Assembly (NCBI GenBank): GCA_020404105.1
Contig: JADBWH010000148.1
Location: 1-36,519, forward strand
Origin: Pseudanabaena sp. M53BS1SP1A06MG
Lineage (GTDB): Bacteria > Cyanobacteriota > Cyanobacteriia > Pseudanabaenales > Pseudanabaenaceae
Length of the DNA stretch: 36,519 bases
Direction: 5' to 3'
The first letter of the stretch is position 1. Every line of letters begins with the position of its first letter. The notes below the pieces were generated by a model, which did not search any database, was not told where the DNA came from, and worked only from the letters and a program-made list of their open reading frames with translations. Below, piece by piece: positions 33,337-36,519 of this stretch. Position numbers and translations under genes: made by a program.

Positions 33337-34464
33337 TTATGTTGCTAAATGGCTATGATGAAAAACGGTGCTGCTATATAGCTGGAAGCAGTTATCCCAC
33401 AGGCTGGGTTTAGTTCGCTCAAGGATCACATGGGTTTCTGCGATCGCCTGTAAAAATTCTGGATACACAATCGACATTTCCGCAAAATTTTGAAAATCAC
33501 TGGCGTTTTTTGCCGTGGGCATCGTCCGATCCAGCCATTTACCCAGTTCCAGCCAACGTTCCTTGACCGTTGGGGCAATGTGCTTTAGTGATCGTTCGAC
33601 GGACAATTGCAAACCAAAATCAAAGCGATACTGATTATCATGAAATCGGAGAATCCCGCCATGATCGCAAACTTCACCATTGAGCCGAAAACTTCGCAAA
33701 TGGAGATCGCAAATCTGAATCCGATCTAAAATTTGCTCCTTGCGGGCAAGTTTATGTTTTGCATCAAACACCACCACATCCCCAAAGGTCGGCAAAATTC
33801 CCTCTACTTTGGTAATGACATCTTGGGGCGTAAAAGTAATTTCATTGGTATCAGTGATCGCCTGAATTTGGTAATTGCCCTTTACCTGCAACTCATTAAA
33901 ATATGTCACCTGATAGATCGGGATTTGGGCGATCGCATCAATACTTAACCAAATCGCCGCAATACCACAATTTTGTAAATCCTCACCATAGGCTTGCATC
34001 TCAGCTAGCGTACCTATGCGAATAATTTTGGGATAACGATTTGGGATTTTAAATCTTGCTGTGTAGGGATCGGTACGAAAAACTCTGGCAAGTTTAGCTA
34101 TCGCCCAGTCTTTTTTCTCAGGAGATACTGGCAATAGCGCTAAATAGGCGAAACAAGAACCACCTGCAAGCTTGGTGATTTCATCCATCCGCTCTTGCCG
34201 CGCCTGCACCTCTGCCATTTCGATCACAAGCAATCCTTGTCGCGCCTGCGTAATTAACTTGGCAGGTAACTGAGCCTTAAGCAGACGGCGAAAAATTTCC
34301 TCAGCTTCATTAGGGTTACCCATGGCATTATAGAGTCGCCCTTGCAAAATCTGTAACTGCGGATCGTCAGGAGAATCTGATAGCAATTGCTGAAGCGTTG
34401 CTGACGCTGCAGGGAATTGTTGATGAGCAAACTGACTCTCAAACGCAGCTACGAGATCTTGCAT
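33337..34464 (-). CDS. TPR-repeat protein of unknown function
   Basis: A 375-residue soluble protein. Residues about 5-90 form two or more TPR-like helix pairs (AFESQFAHQQFPAASATLQQLL, PQLQILQGRLYNAMGNPNEAEEIFRRLL, ITQARQGLLVIEMAEVQARQ). The remainder (about 100-375) has no recognised domain; it includes a region with repeated hydrophobic beta strands (YQIQAITDTNEITFTPQDVI) and a HDGG-like turn (CDHGGILRFHDNQYRFDFG), a possible surface loop. The protein is probably a scaffold or assembly factor; similar TPR proteins without assigned role are common in cyanobacteria. It starts at ATG 34464 and lies 43 bases downstream of the outer-membrane-like gene, possibly co-transcribed. Confidence 0.75.
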   Translation of the reverse strand: MQDLVAAFESQFAHQQFPAASATLQQLLSDSPDDPQLQILQGRLYNAMGNPNEAEEIFRRLLKAQLPAKLITQARQGLLVIEMAEVQARQERMDEITKLAGGSCFAYLALLPVSPEKKDWAIAKLARVFRTDPYTARFKIPNRYPKIIRIGTLAEMQAYGEDLQNCGIAAIWLSIDAIAQIPIYQVTYFNELQVKGNYQIQAITDTNEITFTPQDVITKVEGILPTFGDVVVFDAKHKLARKEQILDRIQICDLHLRSFRLNGEVCDHGGILRFHDNQYRFDFGLQLSVERSLKHIAPTVKERWLELGKWLDRTMPTAKNASDFQNFAEMSIVYPEFLQAIAETHVILERTKPSLWDNCFQLYSSTVFHHSHLAT

Positions 34465-34507
34465 GAAGAATTTTGTAGATATATCAAAATCATTGACAGG
34501 AACCTTT

Positions 34508-35032
34508 CTAGAATCGTAACCCTAAGCCAGTTTGCAAAGAAGTTGCGGATGTACCAGAGGAATTACGATAGGCATCAAAGGCGAAGATGACATTACCAAA
34601 TAATACAAGATTGCTATTAGGTAAGGTGTAGTCAATACCAGGCTGAATAACAAAACTATTTTTGTTGCCGACTGGAGTGGTATCAACGGTATTTGATAAA
34701 GAAACACCAGCTCCAATGTAAATATCTGCATCAAAGTTTAGTGGCACGTCAAAGGAAACAGTTGGCACAACTGCGGTACTGCTACCAATCAAAATTTGGG
34801 TGCGAACCGACACAGGAAATTCCAGAAATTTATAACGGGCAGCGACGAGTCCAGATGTGCGTGAGGTTTCTCCTGCCGCAGCGTTACCACTGGTAAATCC
34901 AAAGCTTGCACCCACACCGATATAACTACCATAGGCAGGCTGAGCTTGAACTGAGGGGACAGAGAATGCGGATATGCATCCTAATGTAGTTAAGCCGAGT
35001 AGTATCTTACTTAAGTTAGCTAGATTTTTCAC
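34508..35032 (-). CDS. Small outer-membrane beta-barrel-like protein
   Basis: A 174-residue exported protein. Residues 1-31 are a signal peptide (MKNLANLSKILLGLTTLG, then CISAFSVPSVQAQ with the cut after AQA or nearby). The rest alternates hydrophobic and polar residues in strand-length stretches (GVGASFGFTSG, LVAARYKFLEFPVSVRTQIL, VPTVSFDVPLNF, ADIYIGAGVSL, SFVIQPGIDYTL, SLQTGLGLRF) and ends in phenylalanine, the sorting signature of Gram-negative outer-membrane proteins. About eight strands fit a small OmpA-like or similar barrel. Cargo and role are unknown. A T/C-rich gap with no gene lies upstream. Confidence 0.8.
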   Translation of the reverse strand: MKNLANLSKILLGLTTLGCISAFSVPSVQAQPAYGSYIGVGASFGFTSGNAAAGETSRTSGLVAARYKFLEFPVSVRTQILIGSSTAVVPTVSFDVPLNFDADIYIGAGVSLSNTVDTTPVGNKNSFVIQPGIDYTLPNSNLVLFGNVIFAFDAYRNSSGTSATSLQTGLGLRF

Positions 35033-35292
35033 AGATATCCCTTCCTTTTACTAAGAGACGATTTTATTTATCTTTAAGGAATAACCCCTTCAGGCAGACA
35101 GACTATCACAAGTTGGTTAAATCGACGAAAATTTTTCTAACAAATAAATATATAGCGTTTACTACAACAATCTTTAACTACTCATCACCCAAAAGGAGAT
35201 ATACAAACCATAGATAAAGATGTATGCTAAAGTGCTGTTGAGTAATACTCGCAACAAGCAAAGAATTTTACATAGTACGCATCTATTGACCT

Positions 35293-35379
35293 ATGGCGGA
35301 ATTAGCAGTCTATTTTGTTTTGAGCGTCGGAGTACCTTACACAATCTGGACAATTGTAAGACCATTCACTGACTCTTAA
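35293..35379 (+). CDS. Candidate 28-residue single-helix membrane peptide
   Basis: ATG 35293 to TAA 35377-35379 encodes MAELAVYFVLSVGVPYTI followed by WTIVRPFTDS: one hydrophobic helix (about 4-22) with charged ends. Its size resembles the small subunits of photosynthetic or respiratory complexes, but it matches none I know. No clear ribosome-binding site precedes it. It is the only coding-looking object in the 35033-35410 gap; the rest of that gap holds no recognisable feature. Confidence 0.3.
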   Translation: MAELAVYFVLSVGVPYTIWTIVRPFTDS

Positions 35380-35410
35380 ATTTCAACCACTCCAAAAAGT
35401 GTGAGGTAGC

Positions 35411-36163
35411 TTAATACTTCATACTTTTTGGGATTTCAGGATTTTGGCTTTGAGTTTGTAGATTTGCTAAGCCCAAGTATGTAATTTTCATCGGTTCAAT
35501 CTTGAAACGGCAGGGCAATACCTTTACTCCTCTGGCGATCGCCTCTGTGAAGAGCTTGGCATATTCAGGGTCAGCTTCGGATCCTGCGGCAAAGCGATCG
35601 CAATCTCCACGATTAATAAAAAAAATTAAGGTGGCGCTGGTATTTGCATCGATTACTGACATGAGTTCGCGTAGGTGTTTTTGACCTCGTGTCGTCACCG
35701 TATCAGGAAACAAGGCTAAATTGCCAATACACCAAGTTGTATTTTTAACTTCCAAATAGTTCTTTTTTTGATAATGATCATCTGTCAAAAGAAAATCGAT
35801 CCGACTCTTTTCATTGCCATAGGCAACTTCACTCGTTACCGTTGTGTAGGGTTCTAGCTCTGGTAATAAGTGGAGATCGAGCATAGTTCCAATTACGCGA
35901 TTAGGAAGACTAGTATTAATACCGATCCATTCATTATCTAGATATATTGCTTCCCAACTATAGGCGAGTTTGCGTTTAGGATTAGAGTGATGGGAAACCA
36001 ACACAGGACTACCAATTTGACATACCCCAGTCATTGGTCCTGTATTTGCACAATGGGCAGTAATTATTTCACCATTCTCTAACTCTATATCTGCAAAGAA
36101 ACGTTTATAACGTCTAACTAGGCGACCGAGGATTAGCTCAGAATAAGTGTGAACTAGGGGCAT
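35411..36163 (-). CDS. sfsA: Sugar fermentation stimulation protein homologue SfsA
   Basis: A 250-residue protein with SfsA family hallmarks: an OB-like N-terminus (RLVRRYKRFFADIELENGEIITAHCANTG, 15-43), the conserved NTGPMTG turn (41-47), KRKLAYSWEAIYLDNEWIGINT, then the nuclease-like core SRIDFLLTD and YLEVKNTTW, with the D and E/K acting like a PD-(D/E)XK site, and TVTTRGQKHLREL. SfsA was first linked to maltose metabolism in E. coli and binds DNA; its biochemical role is unresolved. The length matches the family. Start ATG 36163; a miniature element lies 75 bases upstream of it. Confidence 0.94.
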   Translation of the reverse strand: MPLVHTYSELILGRLVRRYKRFFADIELENGEIITAHCANTGPMTGVCQIGSPVLVSHHSNPKRKLAYSWEAIYLDNEWIGINTSLPNRVIGTMLDLHLLPELEPYTTVTSEVAYGNEKSRIDFLLTDDHYQKKNYLEVKNTTWCIGNLALFPDTVTTRGQKHLRELMSVIDANTSATLIFFINRGDCDRFAAGSEADPEYAKLFTEAIARGVKVLPCRFKIEPMKITYLGLANLQTQSQNPEIPKSMKY

Positions 36164-36237
36164 GAGATTATTACAAGTTTTTGATATTGAGTGAGATGTA
36201 AAGAATTAATGCTAGAACTTGGTTGCTTAAAAAATGC

Positions 36238-36318
36238 GGTAGTCATGCAATGTAATTGTGTTGCGGGCGCTTCGCGCCCGCAACACAATTACTAAAAAAA
36301 TTACCTTGCAGCACTACC
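36238..36318 (+). repeat. 81-bp palindromic miniature element, copy D (full length)
   Basis: GGTAGTCATGCAATG, then a hairpin of TAATTGTGTTGCGGGCGC-TTCG-complement, then ACTAAAAAAATTACC, and TTGCAGCACTACC. Terminal inverted repeats GGTAGTnnTGC/GCAGnACTACC. Copy A (7572-7652) has the same 81-bp layout with a few substitutions. Confidence 0.75.
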
Positions 36319-36378
36319 AAAAATGCTACGGCAGTCCTAAATTAAGATATATATGGCTTCGGCTGAGTTCAGCAAAGC

Positions 36379-36412
36379 TTGACACTCCCCGCACTGAAGT
36401 GACGGGGATTCC
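36379..36412 (-). mobile_element. Right-end hairpin of an IS200/IS605-type element (candidate omega-RNA 3' end)
   Basis: CTTGACACTCCCCG-CACTGAAGTG-ACGGGGATTC: a CCCCG/CGGGG stem containing an inner ACT/AGT, located just after the tnpB stop. Such imperfect hairpins followed by TCAA mark the right end of IS605-family elements. The minus-strand end reads GTGTCAAG, then flanking host DNA from about 36378 downward. Confidence 0.65.
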
Positions 36413-36416
36413 TGAT

Positions 36417-36519
36417 TCAGCGAGACAACTTACCAGATAGACTTGCATCTATTTGGCAGAGGTCGAACTCTCCACAGGCGTTAATTTCCCTATGCCCTAG
36501 GGTATTTAGACCTTTAGCT
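36417..36519 (-). CDS. tnpB: TnpB (IS200/IS605-type RNA-guided nuclease), C-terminal fragment
   Basis: Open from the window edge to a TGA at 36417-36419 on the minus strand. The translation LNTLGHREINACGEFDLCQI matches the end of cyanobacterial TnpB, where the last zinc-ribbon/RuvC region carries TLGHRGINACGE. Only about 33 codons are inside the window, so the state of the catalytic DED residues cannot be judged. TnpB nucleases use a right-end derived omega RNA as guide; the hairpin directly downstream fits this. No tnpA is visible in the window. Confidence 0.75.
   Translation of the reverse strand, partial: AKGLNTLGHREINACGEFDLCQIDASLSGKLSR

Noticed and set aside
1-36519. tRNA or rRNA genes
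   Set aside because: No T-loop GGTTCGAATCC-type sequences with matching acceptor stems and no rRNA-like stretches were noticed; a scan with a tRNA-finding program would settle this.

Overview
The window looks like a piece of a cyanobacterial chromosome, probably a Pseudanabaena-like filamentous or unicellular form. The evidence is the frequent HIP1 octamer (GCGATCGC), moderate-to-low GC, and a set of cyanobacterium-typical genes: Psb32-like TPM protein, a DevC-type permease, cyanobacterial Hfq, acyl-ACP synthetase next to ylqD, and a SpoIIE-phosphatase/WD40 protein. This assignment is inferred from gene content; no rRNA marker is present.

Layout. 1-1.0 kb: edge of an IS256-type transposase fragment, then a BrnT/BrnA toxin-antitoxin pair. 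1.0-7 kb: psb32-like gene, the GTPase rbgA/ylqF, an unusual folB-rnhA fusion, a Uma2 nuclease pseudogene broken twice, a NYN-domain protein and a DUF482 acetyltransferase-like gene. 6.9-8.26 kb: a protein-free 1.3 kb block with two 481-bp tandem copies of an apparent non-coding RNA gene, each with its own -10 box and strong terminator, separated by an 81-bp palindromic miniature element. 8.26-13.7 kb: tpiA and the str operon (rpsL-rpsG-fusA-tuf), with a textbook sigma-70 promoter and a terminator directly after tuf. 13.7-24.7 kb: orphan devC, the PP2C-WD40 protein, a pentapeptide protein, yraN, a group 4 glycosyltransferase, pip, an orphan ABC-2 permease, an AI-2E family transporter and a YciI-like protein. 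24.8-27.2 kb: a 57-residue membrane protein divergent from a 624-residue coiled-coil/FGE-sulfatase protein. The C-terminus of the latter looks like the variable region of a diversity-generating retroelement (DGR) target. 27.3-36.5 kb: a B12-binding radical SAM enzyme, acyl-ACP synthetase and ylqD, a HEPN-like protein, hfq, a TPR protein, an outer-membrane barrel-like protein, sfsA, and at the right edge the C-terminus and right-end hairpin of an IS200/IS605-type tnpB.

Most genes are unrelated housekeeping singletons separated by short terminators (several of the form GC-stem, ATT loop, GC-stem, T-run); only the str operon and a few close pairs look co-transcribed. The most unusual signals are the DGR-like variable C-terminus without a reverse transcriptase or template repeat in view, the tandem structured RNA, the FolB-RNase H fusion, the HEPN-like protein, and a modular palindromic repeat family present four times. 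No tRNA, rRNA or CRISPR array was seen.
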